64,000 nt of DNA from Mortierella alpina. Taxonomy: Eukaryota; Mortierellomycota; Mortierellomycetes; Mortierellales; Mortierellaceae. The first letter of the stretch is position 1. The number at the start of each line of letters is the position of its first letter. Below are positions 42,703 through 54,670 of the stretch, piece after piece. Below the pieces are notes generated by a model. The model made no database searches and had not been told where the DNA came from. It saw nothing but the letters and a program-made list of their open reading frames with translations. A program made the position numbers and the translations under genes. The stretch spans positions 2,790,001 through 2,854,000 of the forward strand of contig JANATF010000001.1 of the NCBI GenBank assembly GCA_029449245.1. Direction: 5' to 3'.

Positions 42703-45147
42703 CTAGTTACAGCTGCATGCAGACTGATAGCACCCGACACACGATGCCGAGTGAACTTTAGCCGTCTTGAGGATCAAGTTCAAAATGGAGAAAGTTCCCT
42801 CGCCCAGGACGAACCCAGACGCGATGATGATCAAAAACACGCGTCCCAGCTTTGCATACTTGGCTGTCCGATCTTGTGCATATTTCTTGCAATGCCAATC
42901 CCACCAGAGCGAGACCACTCCGCCGACAAAACGGGCCAGCGTGAAGTTGGGCAGGTTGTACATTCCGATCGCAAACGCAATGCCCGAGGGGATCCAACCG
43001 ACCCAGCGAGGACGACCTCGAGTCGAACCATTGGGGCCTCGAGACTTTAGGAACGCCACGTCCGAATAGATGACTGTGATCAGGGTCAAGACCGCAAAGA
43101 ATGCAGCAAATCCCCAAATGAAGGGTGCAGTGTTGTAGGGCAAGGAATGACCGTTGACCAACCGGGCGAGATCTAGCCAGACCTTGGCCGTGGGGACCGC
43201 AAACTCGGGACCGGGCAGCTCATAGGCCGACGAGTACAGTTTGTACACGCCTGTCGAGATGAAGACTGAAGCCAGAGAACCGATCAACTGCGCATAGAAC
43301 TGAGCCTTGGGCGAGGCAGCCAGGAGATGGCCCGTCTTGAGATCCTGCATCAAGTCTCCAGCCTGTTGAGCTCCTGCTTCTGCAATACCACCTGCAATCA
43401 AGTTGGCGACAATACCACCGGGGACAACACCTGCAAAGACAAACTGTGATACCTTGCCAATACCGCTGACAGGGTTCAGATCAGTCGATCCCAGAGCACG
43501 AACTCCCAGGACAGAGAGGATGCATCCGAGAAAGACGGCCAAAAGCGTCGCGTAGACAGGCATGTGTTGGTCCTTGAACACGACCCATATCAACAACAGA
43601 CAGATGGCAGTCGACAGGAGCAACCCACAGACCCAGATCTTGAGAGGTACCAATTGATCGATCGGAGCATCCTCATCTTCGTCCTCGTCATCGTTCTCGA
43701 GACTAAAGGCATCGGCCTCGGTGCCTCTGCTGGCAGCAGACGCCTCCAACGCTGCTCTCCGCTCTGCACGTCTCGTCTCCCTGACCCTGCGGCGGTAGTG
43801 TGCAATCAAGGAAAGAACAATAACGCCCAACAGCGAGACGATGGCCTCTGCAATCATCACTCCCAGCGAAATCCAAAGAATCCAGCCTCGCGCTCCCGTG
43901 GTTGAACTGCCTACAGGGCCGGTGACCCATTGCTTCTTGGTCACAATGGGCGAAAGAATCCCCCAACCGACAACACAGCCGAGCAACATGGACGCGGTTG
44001 TTGGAAAGCCCATGATCACACCTTGACCGACATAACTGAAAGAGGGTGTCAAGAACCACTGCCACGTGCCCGCGACCGAGATCGTCATACCAGAAAGCCA
44101 ATCGAACACCGGAACCGAGGCTACGACCGGGAAAAAGTACGACAGCAACGTGTACAGCGCCGAGATTCCAAAGGAAACGCCCAAGGCAATCATGTTGAGT
44201 CGCCAGTTGTCTTCCTGTAAGAATTCTTTGCTCAGCGTAAAGTTCTCGCCGTTCTCGCCCTTGATCTCCACGGGGGTTTCCTCAACCTTGTGGCCATAAT
44301 CGACGGATGCGACCTGACCTAGAGGCTGCTTCTGGGGAGGGGTTCCTGCATCGAGTGCCTGTTCTTCATCAGCCTCCTTTTCATCCGAATAAGGCTTCCT
44401 TCGTCGTCGGATACCCTCGTCCGTTGTGTGAAGCGAGTCCGTGTCCCCAGAGACGATCCTGCGCACTGGTCCTCGATGAACCAACGGTGTATTGTGCAAG
44501 ACACCAATCATCTGCGCAGTCGCTGTGCCCGACGGGAATGGTAGTTTCTCTTTGATGATGACCTGTCTCCTCAACGGGACTGCAATAAAGACCCCAAAGA
44601 ACGCAATCGCCAAGCTCCAGAGGATCATGTTTCCAGTCGAGAGAAAGAAGGGTCCGCCAGCAGAGGTCGCCGTCGCTGGGTTGTCGGCCAGAGTCATCAT
44701 CTGCAGTGCTGGGATGATACCAACGAATCCTGCTGCCAGAGGCATCGTTCCTGTGGCGACAGCAACGGACTGGAGGACAATATTCTCGGCAGGGCCAAAG
44801 GGAACGTCCAAATAGTGCTTGGCGCCCTTAAAAAGCGCAAATCCCAGGAGAGAAGACTGAAGCGACATCATGCTGATCCAACCGGTTTGGAGCCCAAAGT
44901 ACATGTTGGTAAAGCAAAGCAAGGTGCCGATGAGGATTCCCACAACGACGGCGCGCCACTATTGACATTGGAAACATGTATACATCGATATATCGACGTT
45001 AGTTTTGGTGCTTTCGAGGGTTGAGCGCTGTAAAGCCAAAAAAAAAAAAAAAGAGAGCTTTTTTCTTACTGTAAAGTGAGGTAGGTCTGCATGAGGAGAG
45101 TCTTCGTGAAGCTGTAGATCAGCGGGGGTATCGACGGTGTTTGCCAT
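42703..45147 (-). CDS. OPT-family oligopeptide/metal transporter
   Basis: Exons 45147..45070 and 44958..42703 join in phase 0 and give 777 residues. After a hydrophilic start (MANTVDTPADLQLHEDSPHA) the first helix reads FTWRAVVVGILIGTLLCFTN, then MYFGLQTGWISMMSLQSSLL. This is the hallmark start of the OPT superfamily, closest in style to the fungal Ygl114w-like branch. About fourteen membrane helices can be traced, including VASVPVFDWLSGMTISVAGT, FSYVGQGVIMGFPTTASMLL and FVFAGVVPGGIVANLIAGGI. Two hydrophilic acidic/basic loops interrupt the helices (around 44300-44480 and 43680-43790). Substrate is unknown; the superfamily moves oligopeptides, siderophores or metal chelates. The Cys-rich C-terminal end (SCVGCYQSACSC) is unusual and worth checking for a missed last intron. 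Confidence 0.87.
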
Positions 45148-45301
45148 GGTGAGGATGCGACAGCGTGGCAAACGTGTCCGGAGAGTGTAGCGCAGCAAGC
45201 GCAGGGGAGGTGAAGGAGAACGGAAGGTGGAGAGACAGCAGGCGAGAGAGTGAGTGTATGCTTGCAAGAGAGAAGGAGAAGGAAAGAACGATGCGATGGA
45301 T

Positions 45302-45345
<44 letters not shown>

Positions 45346-46986
45346 GGGAAGAGAGAGAGAGAGAAAGAGAGAAAAGGAGAGGAGCGACCGGTAGAGAGCA
45401 GTGAGGTGAGGGGTGGGGGAGAGAAAAGAAAACGACAAGGTACGACAAGGCCTTGCTTCTTATATACTGATTACTGATGGCCTCCCAAGGGCATATACTG
45501 TCACCTCGTTGCACCTGGCACGCGGCGTACAATTGGCGCCCTCACTCGACACAGGAGGGAGCCGAGAGACACAGAGGCTGTCCACTCTTGGACCGCCTTG
45601 CAAGGACGCGCAACACCCTTGACGGCAGGCAGCGAATCCCTACTGCATTCTGTATTGGTGCCTTGAGAAACATACCCTACAAACCAAAAAAACAACCATC
45701 AACAAACCACAGGTCAGCGTCAGGGGGGAGTAGTGACAGGACGAGTTGTGTCCTACGCCCGATCCTTCTCTTGCCCTCATTGGCCTCCACTATCGCTCCC
45801 GCAACCCATCATTGAACTGGGGGAAAAAAAGCAACAATGGATTGGCAATACAAACAGACTAGGAATGACGAATCTGCGCGCGAGAATGGCATTATCAAAC
45901 GCCCCAAAACGGCCCTTTTAGGTCGGACTGATACAAGCGCAGACGCAATCTGTGTGCTCTCCTGGCCTGGCCCTAACCTTAAACACTGCGAGTATTTTCG
46001 AGGCGAAGGCACTGTACGACTGGAAAACTGGTGGCTAGCATCGATCATCGTGGAAGGGGGTTGCGTGTACTGCAGCCTTACAGTCCACTCGACTACAGTA
46101 CTCTCAGTTTTGACGACTGCGCTCGTCGCCTCTGGTCGTCGTGACCAGGGCGGAGGGAGCTCCACGGAGAAAGATGACCGCAAGGGAAAAAAACAAAACC
46201 GTGCTAAAACTTTGTCCAGCTGTACAGATTCTTATTTCGTTTGTTTGTTTACTTGTTTGATCATCCGTGCCCAGTGATGGCCTCGTTGCCTTCAGACAGC
46301 CTCACCTTCTTGGGCATATTCCTGAAGAACGCAAAAGCATGATAGACGAGAGGGAGCAAGGGTTAGCCTGAGGGCAAGTCGCCGAGAGAACAATCGCAAG
46401 AGCCGTGGGACGAAGCAGGTGCAAGAACAATACTGCAATGTCGCTGGGCTCTAGACATTTTTTCGGTATCGCGTGCGTTTCTTAGCCTTTATCTCTCCAC
46501 TTTTACCATGGCCTTATTCCTGTATTCCTCTCCGACCTGTCGGACTCTGCTCAACGTTGGACCAGGATGCATTGACAGCCACTCAATAAGGCGTCATCTC
46601 GTGCCATGGAACCACAACGTGCATAGAGATACGTGATCATGTATGTACCTTTCTACAAGACTTGTAAATGTTCGTTTCGGTTGCGGGTTTCACTCTCTTT
46701 CGCATAAGCACCCGACCGGATGTATGGGACCAGATTATAGTTTATTACAGTTTATTCAAAAAAGTTGAAAACGATGCTGGTCTATCATGTTGATCCTGCT
46801 GTCCAGGTTGATATGCCGTACTACCAATACTCTCTGCAACATCGTATGCGCCAGCGTCGGGTGCATCATCCGTGTCAGGCTCAATCTCCTCTGCATTCTG
46901 CGATTCAACTTCCTCCCGCTTCTCATTCCACTACTCATCCCCATGGCGCCAATATGAATGGTTATTCCGACAAGTCCAACGGATAG
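45148..46986. other. 1.8-kb intergenic region
   Basis: It lies upstream of the OPT gene and downstream of the PRL-type phosphatase. It contains a GA-dinucleotide run (about 45308-45339) in the OPT leader and a TATATA string at 45461. The plus-strand open frame at 45837-46277 has an ATG but no recognisable domain and I do not call it. Confidence 0.5.
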
Positions 46987-48359
46987 TCAAGCCTTCAGAC
47001 GGAACATCTTGCTCAGGCCGCTCTTCAGTCCGCTCGCGCCCGAGGCAGCACCAGATCCTGATCCATTGCTTCCAGATCCACTGCCGAGTGCGTGCTTCAG
47101 AAGCTTGCCTCGCTTGTACCCGTCAATGTACTGAATCTGGTTGCTGTTGAAGCAACCGCGTCGGCGACGGCGGATGAACTCCACAGTGTCGAGGTTGGCC
47201 ATTCCGAGCTCAATCATGGCAATCGCCACTAAAATGGGGGCGCGGCCCAGCCCTGCGACACAATGGACTGCAATGGTCGGGGGCGCAGGTCCTTCCTCCT
47301 CCTCCTCGCTAGCCGAGGGCGACGAGCTGCGTCGTCTAACGATGCGAGAGTCGACCAGTTGGAGCCAGTTCTTGATGATATTGACCGGAGGCTAGGACGA
47401 ACACGTATGAGAAAGACAAGTAAGAACGATGTCTCCAAATGACGATGCTTTTTTAGCTAACATTTGCCCAAATTTGCGCCGCAGCAGCACCACATTTCGG
47501 CCGATATTGTTTAGCATCTCGTTTTCCCTCAGCCAACCAATCATCTCGGCGCCCTAGTGTCCGACCTCTTGCATGGCGCACAGATCACCACTCTGACCCT
47601 TTTTCATGCACTCGCAGCTTGCAGCATGACAAGAAGGACCATCGTCGATCATGCAGGAAAAAAAGAAAGAGAGAGAGGAGAAGGAAAGAAGAGAAAAGCT
47701 GGAAACAGAGGTGCAGTCCATGAATGAAGTATGTCCTCGAATAAAGTATGTTGGTTGTGTGCTAGAGTGCATTAGTGTGCAGCACCCATAGAAAAGAATT
47801 CCGCAACGATGTGGGGTGATTCGCTCGAGCCTCTCCTCACCTCTCCTGTGCGATCTCTGATCTCGATGCTCCATACTCCTTGCTCTTTGCTGTTCTCGCC
47901 AAAATTCTTGCTCTTTTTGTAGTACCATGTTTTCCTGCCAACCCATAACGCACATCATTCCATCCATCCATAACAACTTACCACTGCTCCATCGCGGAAC
48001 GGCCAGTCATGAACGGTGATACCTTCCTTCTGGAGGGTTTCAGCCCTGTAGGTAGGCTCACAGCACCGAACCACGTCCGTGACATTGTTGCGCATGAGCT
48101 CTGCCAGGTAGAAGGGCAACGTCGAGTCTGTGGGGCAATCCAAGATCAGGAAGCGGACTCCCTTGGTCATTGGAGGCTGGATCAAGGTGAGCTGTCGTCC
48201 CAGGGGCACCAAGCCAGGGCTGCGTGGGGGTGTGGGCAGGCGCTGCAGGCGGGCAGCGGTCGAAGGGTTCATGGCGACCGATGACGTCGAGGACTCTGCA
48301 GACACGGAGCGGAACATGCTGACGGGCGCGTGCTGGGTGTTGGCGGAAACGGTGCTCAT
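46987..48359 (-). CDS. PRL/PTP4A-type protein tyrosine phosphatase
   Basis: Exons 48359..47982 and 47391..46987 join in phase 0 across a 590-base intron and give 260 residues. The first 55 residues are Ser/Thr/Pro-rich. The catalytic domain follows: KGVRFLILDCPTDSTLPFYL, MRNNVTDVVRCCEPTYRAET, ITVHDWPFRDGAVPPVNIIK (general-acid Asp in the WPFRD loop) and the P-loop HCVAGLGRAPILVAIAMIEL (Cys-x5-Arg). It ends VEFIRRRRRGCFNSNQIQYI and a Gly/Ser tail with basic residues. The HCVAGLGRAP signature is that of PRL phosphatases. An acidic Ser/Glu insert (about 25 residues) sits before the P-loop. PRLs normally end in a prenylation CaaX; this one ends RLKA. Confidence 0.87.
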
Positions 48360-50254
48360 AGTTGCTTCCTTTGGTTGCTGTTGTGATTTTTTTGAGTTGT
48401 CTGGGAGGTTCTTGTTTGGCCGACTAGGACAAAATTATAAATAAAATAAGCGATGTCTATGCGCTGCATGGTTGCGAGAGATAACGAGAAGATAGAGAGG
48501 CGGGGAGCAACAGCGAGAGCCAAAAAAAAAAATGTTAAAAAGGTTATTGTTACGGCTCAGCAATGACAGCCCCGTCGGGTGCCTAGTACTGCAATTGAGA
48601 CTCTCTGTCTCTCTCACTCTCTCACTCGCTCGGCTTCGCCACATAGAGGAGACCTGGAGCTGGTAGGTAGTCTTCGTGCATCCTGCATCGTTGCAGAGAA
48701 AAAAAAGCAAAAAAAAAAAAAAAAAACGTACCTGTGAAACCGAAACGACGATATTTCAAGAGCCTGATAGTAAGATAGTGGGTGGCCAAGGCGAGAAGGA
48801 CAACAAGAGAGAGAGAGAGAGAAAAAAAAAGAAAGACAGAGAGGAGAGACAAAGGGGCGGAGAAAGAGAAGGCTAGTCTATAGCGAAGGGTAGAATGGTA
48901 ATAAGAAAAAAAGCACAAGGCGAAGCTCTGTAGCGCAAATACTGAAAGATGAAGAGAAGCGGTGCTTGAGGAGGTGGTTCAGGGTGTGCTCAAGTTAGGG
49001 ATCATCCAAGCACGATGTCGAGTAGAATTCGGTCAGGAAGGTGACGAGGAAGTTTGCAGAGTCTCCGGCAGCAGCTCGTCGAGAGGTGGAGAGGTGTATG
49101 TTATTAAAGCAATTACTAGAAGGATCCGATTTTTTCATTGGATATCAAGGGAGGCATATAATCGCACAGAGGTGCAAAGGGGAATGGGTGCGCTGGTGTG
49201 GCGGGGTGGGAATGAACAGGTGATCAAGAGCGAGTCGATCCTATTCAAGTGGGGAATGGCAAGATGGCGTCGTGTGCGAGAAAAGAGGCGGGATGGGAAG
49301 CAAGGAGAGTGCAGTCAGGAGAGAGTGTGTTCAGACAGAGCTGTGTGAGAGTAGGAGTGTGTGTGTGCAAGAGAATGTGCAGAGAGAGAAGAAGAGGAGG
49401 AAGGAATGCGAGATTGACAATGACCACAGGTTGTGTGTGGTATGAGGGAATAAAATTTTTTTTGGCTCAATCAAAGAGAGTTCTTAAGGGTAAACCATCG
49501 GGTGCCAGCTCGTTGAAGGCTGTTGGGCGCTATCGAGCGAGGGCGCATTGTCTTGATCTGAAAAGCAGCAGACTGACTGCTGCGGCAAAAAGAGGACGAG
49601 AAGCAAGCGGAGGCGCTCGCAGGTGGCCTCGCTGCAGCGCCTCCACTGCATCACAACATCACAGCACGACTGGCCATGACACAGGCCATATCATCTCTCC
49701 CTGCGCCATTTTTTCTCTATCCTACCCATAATGACACCGCATGCATACGATCGCACCAAGGTGTCCCTTGTGCGCCGAGAGGGAATATCCTACGGGTAGA
49801 CACTGCCCATCAGTGCACCAACACAATATTGCCGCTCTTGCTCGTTTGCTTTTCTCCGCACCGCCGTCCAATCTAGTGCTGGCCACCCCTAACCTTCTGT
49901 GTCTGTGTGTGGTCCAGCAAACAGAGTTTTGAGAAATAAAAGATTCCGCTCTTGTTCCTCCGAGGCCCGCCCGAGATGCTCACCCCTCACCCCCACCCGA
50001 TTATTGCAACGATCGTTTTCTCCTATCCACTCCATATCCTTCATGGTCAAAACGCAAAAATGCATTCAAAGGGTTGGAGAACGACTTCATCTTAAAGTAT
50101 AAGAAGGGCGAAAAGGGTAGCCGCAAGCAAGCGGATTCAAAGACAGTTGTATAACTACAGGGCCCTACACAGTGCGTACGGCCGATTTATTTACGAGAGG
50201 GCAAGAGGAAAAATAACAAGCATGCGGGAAAAAGGGAGTGCGAGCGTGCGCGGC
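48360..50254. other. 1.9-kb intergenic region
   Basis: It lies between the PRL start and the catalase stop, both on the minus strand. It contains an A-run at 48707-48726, GAGAGA runs near 48808, GTGTGTGTG near 49360 and scattered open frames without coding character. No RNA gene is recognised. Confidence 0.5.
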
Positions 50255-52446
50255 TTAAGCCTTGGACTGGAGAGCCTTGAGCTTGGCCTCGAGACGGGCA
50301 CCCCACTCCTTGTCAGCACGCTTGATGTGTCCGACCTGGCGCTCCTGAAGGAAGGCCTTGGCGTTCTTCAAGTGGCCAGCCATGTTGTCGATCAAGTCCG
50401 ACTTCTCCTCCGCACTCATCAGGCGGTACAAGTTACCGGGCTGAACAAAGTCCTCATCCGAGAGCTGGATGATGTGGCGCGCAGCAATGGCGTTGAGCTC
50501 GGAGCTCGAGTAGGTCGAGGCAATCGAGGTCTGCTTGGCACCACCGAACGAGCTGGGCTCATAGTTGGGGGCAGAGCCACCGTTGCCGTTCACAGACATG
50601 GGACCATCACGCTGCTGGTTAGCAACGCGAGCATTGTAAGGAACGTTGATGGGAATCTGCTGGTAGTTGGCGCCAAGGCGGTGGCGGTGGGTATCGGGGT
50701 AGGAGAAGAGACGTCCCTGCAACATGCGGTCAGTCGAGGCCTCGATACCAGGAACCATGTGTGAGGGCGAGAAAGCAGCCTGCTCAACCTCGGCAAAGTA
50801 GTTGTCGGGGTTGCGGTTGAGGACCATCTTTCCGACAGGGATCAAGGGGTAATCCTTCTGCGACCAAACCTTGGTGACATCGAAAGGATTCCAGCGGTAG
50901 GTTGCAGCATCCTTGGGGTTCATGACCTGAACGTGGACCGACCAGGAGGGGAAATCGCCCTTGGCAATGGCATTGAAAAGATCGGCGGTGGCATAGTCGG
51001 GGTTAGACGAAGCAAGCTTGGCGGCCTCAGCGGCCTTGAAGTTCTTGATGCCCTGGTCGCACTTGAAGTGCCACTTGACAAAGTGGGACTCGCCAGCCTC
51101 GTTGACGAGCTTCAAGGTATGGGAGGAGAAACCGTGCATGTGACGGTAACCATCGGGGGTACCGCGGTTGGAGAAGAGGATCGAGACCTGGTGGAGGGTC
51201 TCAGGGACAAGCGAGATAAAGTCCCAGAAGGCATCGGGGTCTCCGCAGTTGGTCTGGGGGTTGCGCTTCTGGGTGTGAATGAAGTCAGGGAACTTGATGG
51301 GGTCGCGGCTAGAAGGGAGTGCAACCAGAGAAAGCGAACACTTTAGTCAGTACACAGAAGTCTCGCACACACATATCGGATCGCATTTATGATTTCGGGA
51401 TACACACACGCCCACAGCACACCCGTCCACGGCTACACAAGGCCGAAGGCAGAAACTCAAATCAGAGCTGGCCATGGACAGCTGACATGTGATTTGTACT
51501 TGCGTAAAAAAAACATGAACCATGGCGGATTGTTTCCCGTGTGCGGTATCCTGCCATCCATTCCGGTCCTGCGCAACGAGTCCTTGCCCATGTAAGGAGT
51601 GTCCGAGATACTTACATGAAGAAGACAGGGGTGTTGTTTCCGACCATGTCCCAGTTGCCCTCCTCCGTGTAGAACTTGACGGCGAAGCCGCGGGGATCGC
51701 GGGCAGTATCGGCAGATCCCTTCTCGCCTCCGACGGTCGAGAAACGGGTGAACAGAGGAGTGCGCTTGCCGACACGGTTCAAGAACTTGGCCTTGGTGTA
51801 CTTGCTGATGTCGTGAGTCACTTCAAAGTATCCGTGGGCTCCAGCTCCTTTGGCGTGGACAACACGCTCGGGGATGCGCTCGCGGTCGAAGTGCGACAGC
51901 TTGTCGATGAGCGCAAAGTCCTGAAGGAGACTGCATCAGCCAGATAAACATGATCGATCGGACGGTAGGCAGACGGAGTTAAAAAAGAGCAAGAGGATTG
52001 AAGTAAGGTTAGCTTAAGCCCTTGGTTGTTCCTGGCAGAGCATGTCGATCCAGAGAAACAGGCCATAAAGCAATAAAAAAGTCCGTGGGTAAAATGGATA
52101 GAGTGGGCGATCGGGGTAATGCAGCATAAAGCGACGGAAGAGCGCAGCGAGCCTATTTTTTTTTAAAGAGGCACTGGTGTCCGTCTCCTCATGGGGCCGC
52201 ATGCTAGTAGGGCGAAGGGCTGTCCTCTTGCGGCACTTGAGAAAGTATATGGAGCTTTCGGAAAAAAAACGAGAAGAGGCAAAGAGGCCTTGCTCGGCTC
52301 GGAAAACACAACAAAGTGACCACCGGAGGGAATGAGGTGTGGGAATGGCGGAGCGAGACTTACATGGGGCCATACTGACCAGCAGTGATGGAGTTCTGGT
52401 TGTCCTCGACGGGGTTTCCGTTGGATGTGGTGAGGGTGGAGGCCAT
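50255..52446 (-). CDS. Monofunctional heme catalase
   Basis: Exons 52446..52364, 51930..51616 and 51308..50255 (both joins in phase 2) give 483 residues. The first join makes [20 protein letters not shown], and the next motif [20 protein letters not shown] carries the distal catalytic His. The core then reads [20 protein letters not shown] and [20 protein letters not shown]. The proximal heme ligand Tyr is in [20 protein letters not shown]. It decomposes H2O2 to water and oxygen. The size is that of the small-subunit clade. The C-terminus is LQSKA, which is not a standard SKL-type peroxisomal signal, so a cytosolic or weakly peroxisomal location is possible. A TATA-like element lies about 92 bases upstream of the ATG. 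Confidence 0.95.
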
Positions 52447-53000
52447 GGTGAATGAGCGGAGTGGTGGTGGCGAGATGAGTGAGGAGAAGAGAGAGGAAAG
52501 AAAGAGAAGCGTCGCAGTGCGGAAAAAGGAGCTCCATAATATACACACACTCCAAAAAGTGGAGTCCTCTCGGAAATTGCAGCTCCGGGGCTCGATTCGG
52601 TCTTCGCTCTGAGGCGGGCAAGGGCCGAACCTTATGCCTATAGCGGAATGCATGTGACACTCGGACAATACCTGGACCCCACACAGCGCGCGGGCGGGAT
52701 GCCGAGGCCAGCCGCACTTCTCCGGGCCATGGCACACAGGCGAACAGGTTGTAGGGCCTGCTGCTGGAGTGCCGCGGTGCACATGAAACGTGCGAGATAC
52801 ATAGCAGTTCACTCCAGATCAACGTGCGGTGCCTGAGCCAAGTTCCTGAGTGTGGCAAGAAAGTGGTGTTCACATCTGCTTGTCCTGCTGTGCAACGGTT
52901 CTACAGCATCCCACATGGATAGACTAACGTGCGTATGCACACGACAAATGTTGATGAGTTCAAGAACGCGCCTTTTTGTTTATTCAAGGGTACAAATGGT
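52447..53000. other. Intergenic, catalase upstream region
   Basis: It contains the catalase promoter and the 3' flank of the secreted precursor gene. No other feature is seen. Confidence 0.5.
52537..52544 (-). promoter_or_regulatory. TATA-like element of the catalase gene
   Basis: Minus-strand TATATTAT, about 92 bases upstream of ATG 52446. Confidence 0.4.
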
Positions 53001-54521
53001 CTATTGGCTCTTGCTGTTCTTCTTGCTATTCTTACTGATCCTCTTGGTACTGTTCTTGCTATTCTTCTTGCCTGTGTTCTTGATATTCTTCTTGCCTGTG
53101 TTCTTCTTGATATTCTTCCCGGGTTTCTGGTCATGCTTCTTGTGGCGAGGGGTCGAGGTGTTCTTGGGCTTGGGCCTACGATGTGATCCAGAGGGCGCCT
53201 TGGCCTTCGGGGACCCCTTGGTTACTGAAGAGACATTGTTGTCAATATTCTGCCCACTGATATTCTGTGTCACAACCTGGATGCTCACAAGGTTTCTTCT
53301 CTCAAGATCGTCTACCTTGTTCTCGCTCATCTCGTCATCATCAAACTGCAGGATCGTGGTAGTCGTGGTGGTGGCGCGCTTCTCTTTGGTATCTGCAGCA
53401 GTAGCGGCCGTTCCTTCCTGCTCATAAAGCTCCTTCGATGAGACCTGATCCTCCTTTCCATCATCGCGCTTCTTGAACCATGACTCTTCATCATCCTCAT
53501 CATCATCATCATCGTCATCGCGGCGGTGACGACGGTGAGACTTGTCCTTGATGGTGGTGATCTTCTTGTACTTGTTGCCATGCGAGTTGTAAGTCTTTGT
53601 CGTTTTGGAGTTGTCGTTTTGGTTGCTGATCACCATCGAGTCCCCACCAAACAAGAGACCTCGACGCTCCAAGTCCTCGCCGCTCTCCTCTTCAGCCTCG
53701 GACCGCTTGGTGTACTTGGCCTTTGAGATGCGGGTGTCCTTGTTGTGGTGCGATTTGTAGGTCTTTGTTGTTTTAGAATTGTCGTTCACGTTGCTGATCG
53801 TGGTGCTATCGCCGCCCCAAAGCAAGCCGCGGCGGTTCAATGCAGTGCTCTCTTGGGCCTCCTCTTGAAGATCGCGACGGTCAAAAAACTCGTAAGGGTC
53901 CATCTCGTCGTTGTCCTCGTTCTCCGAATGGATCTTGGTGATGCTGGTATGCGAGTTTCCGTGGCTCTTGGTGGCCTCACGGTGCAAAGAGTTGTCATTC
54001 ACATTCTCGATGCGCGTGCTGTCACTACCCAAAAGATCGCCAAGCAAGCTGCTGCGACGTTCCAGCGTCGCGGGCTCGGCCTCGACATCGTTGTCTTCAA
54101 GATCACGGCGGTGGTGTCTGCGATGTCTGCCTCCAAGCATCTTGTGAATTTTCTTGATGGTGGTATGCTTGTTTCCATGCGAGTTCATGCTCTTTCTATG
54201 CTGCGAGTTGTCGTTCACGTTCTCGATACTCATGCGGTCTCCTCCGCCAAGTAGGTCGCCTAGTAGACTGCGACGTTCGATAAAGTCGTAGATCAGGCCC
54301 TTTCGAACCGAAGAGTCGTCGCCGTTGTGATCGATGCGGTAAACCTTCTTTCCTTTGGAGTTATCCACATGGCTGCTATAGTTCATCTCATCACCAAACA
54401 GAGTTCGGCGATCGAGAGAGTCGCCTTCATTGGGAGTGGACATCGGAGCTGAATCTGCAGCGCGCAGTTGAGCAAGAGCCATGGAGGCGACAATAAAGAG
54501 AGACAATGTTTGATATTTCAT
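53001..54521 (-). CDS. Secreted repeat precursor with dibasic-bounded units
   Basis: A single exon encodes 506 residues. The signal peptide is MKYQTLSLFIVASMALAQLR with likely cleavage near residue 21-24. Five or six diverged units follow, most starting right after Arg-Arg: residues 40-70, 85-126, 157-198, 232-268, 288-325 and a degenerate one at 410-435. Units 2-5 share a hydrophobic start (SLLGDLLG or GLLFGGDS), a core N-x-N-D-N-S (residues 101-106, 173-178, 244-249, 300-305) and a basic segment with SHGN or SHHN. Acidic linkers ending in ERR, DRR, NRR or KR separate them. The C-terminus is an Asp run, a Thr run and a Lys/Asn/Ser-rich tail. The layout resembles Kex2-processed repeat proteins. 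I recognise no known family; the processing is inferred. Confidence 0.78.
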   Translation of the reverse strand: MKYQTLSLFIVASMALAQLRAADSAPMSTPNEGDSLDRRTLFGDEMNYSSHVDNSKGKKVYRIDHNGDDSSVRKGLIYDFIERRSLLGDLLGGGDRMSIENVNDNSQHRKSMNSHGNKHTTIKKIHKMLGGRHRRHHRRDLEDNDVEAEPATLERRSSLLGDLLGSDSTRIENVNDNSLHREATKSHGNSHTSITKIHSENEDNDEMDPYEFFDRRDLQEEAQESTALNRRGLLWGGDSTTISNVNDNSKTTKTYKSHHNKDTRISKAKYTKRSEAEEESGEDLERRGLLFGGDSMVISNQNDNSKTTKTYNSHGNKYKKITTIKDKSHRRHRRDDDDDDDEDDEESWFKKRDDGKEDQVSSKELYEQEGTAATAADTKEKRATTTTTTILQFDDDEMSENKVDDLERRNLVSIQVVTQNISGQNIDNNVSSVTKGSPKAKAPSGSHRRPKPKNTSTPRHKKHDQKPGKNIKKNTGKKNIKNTGKKNSKNSTKRISKNSKKNSKSQ

Positions 54522-54660
54522 AGCGAAAATGGAGGGACGAGATCTGTGGATCCTGGTGTGAGTCGAGAAAGTTCTTGAAGGAGGTGGGCAGGTTCAGATA
54601 GAAAGTAGAGAAGAGTTGAGATGGTTGTTGTTGAGAATTTTTCAACGCGTTCCTGGGGCC

Positions 54661-54670
54661 GTTTATATAC
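54661..54670 (-). promoter_or_regulatory. TATA box of the secreted precursor gene
   Basis: The minus strand reads GTATATAAAC about 140 bases upstream of ATG 54521, with good match and spacing. Confidence 0.5.

Noticed and set aside
42639-42731. ATG followed by GTGAGT and a later TTCTAG, resembling a tiny spliced gene
   Set aside because: The joined frame stops after seven codons and overlaps the 3' end of the OPT gene.
45837-46277. ATG-started plus-strand frame of 146 residues
   Set aside because: No domain, no leader or TATA spacing, and composition like random intergenic sequence.
47440-47570. Possible middle exon of the PRL-type phosphatase inside its 590-base intron
   Set aside because: Direct joining of the two outer exons already gives the family sequence DGAVPPVNIIKNW, so an extra exon is not needed.
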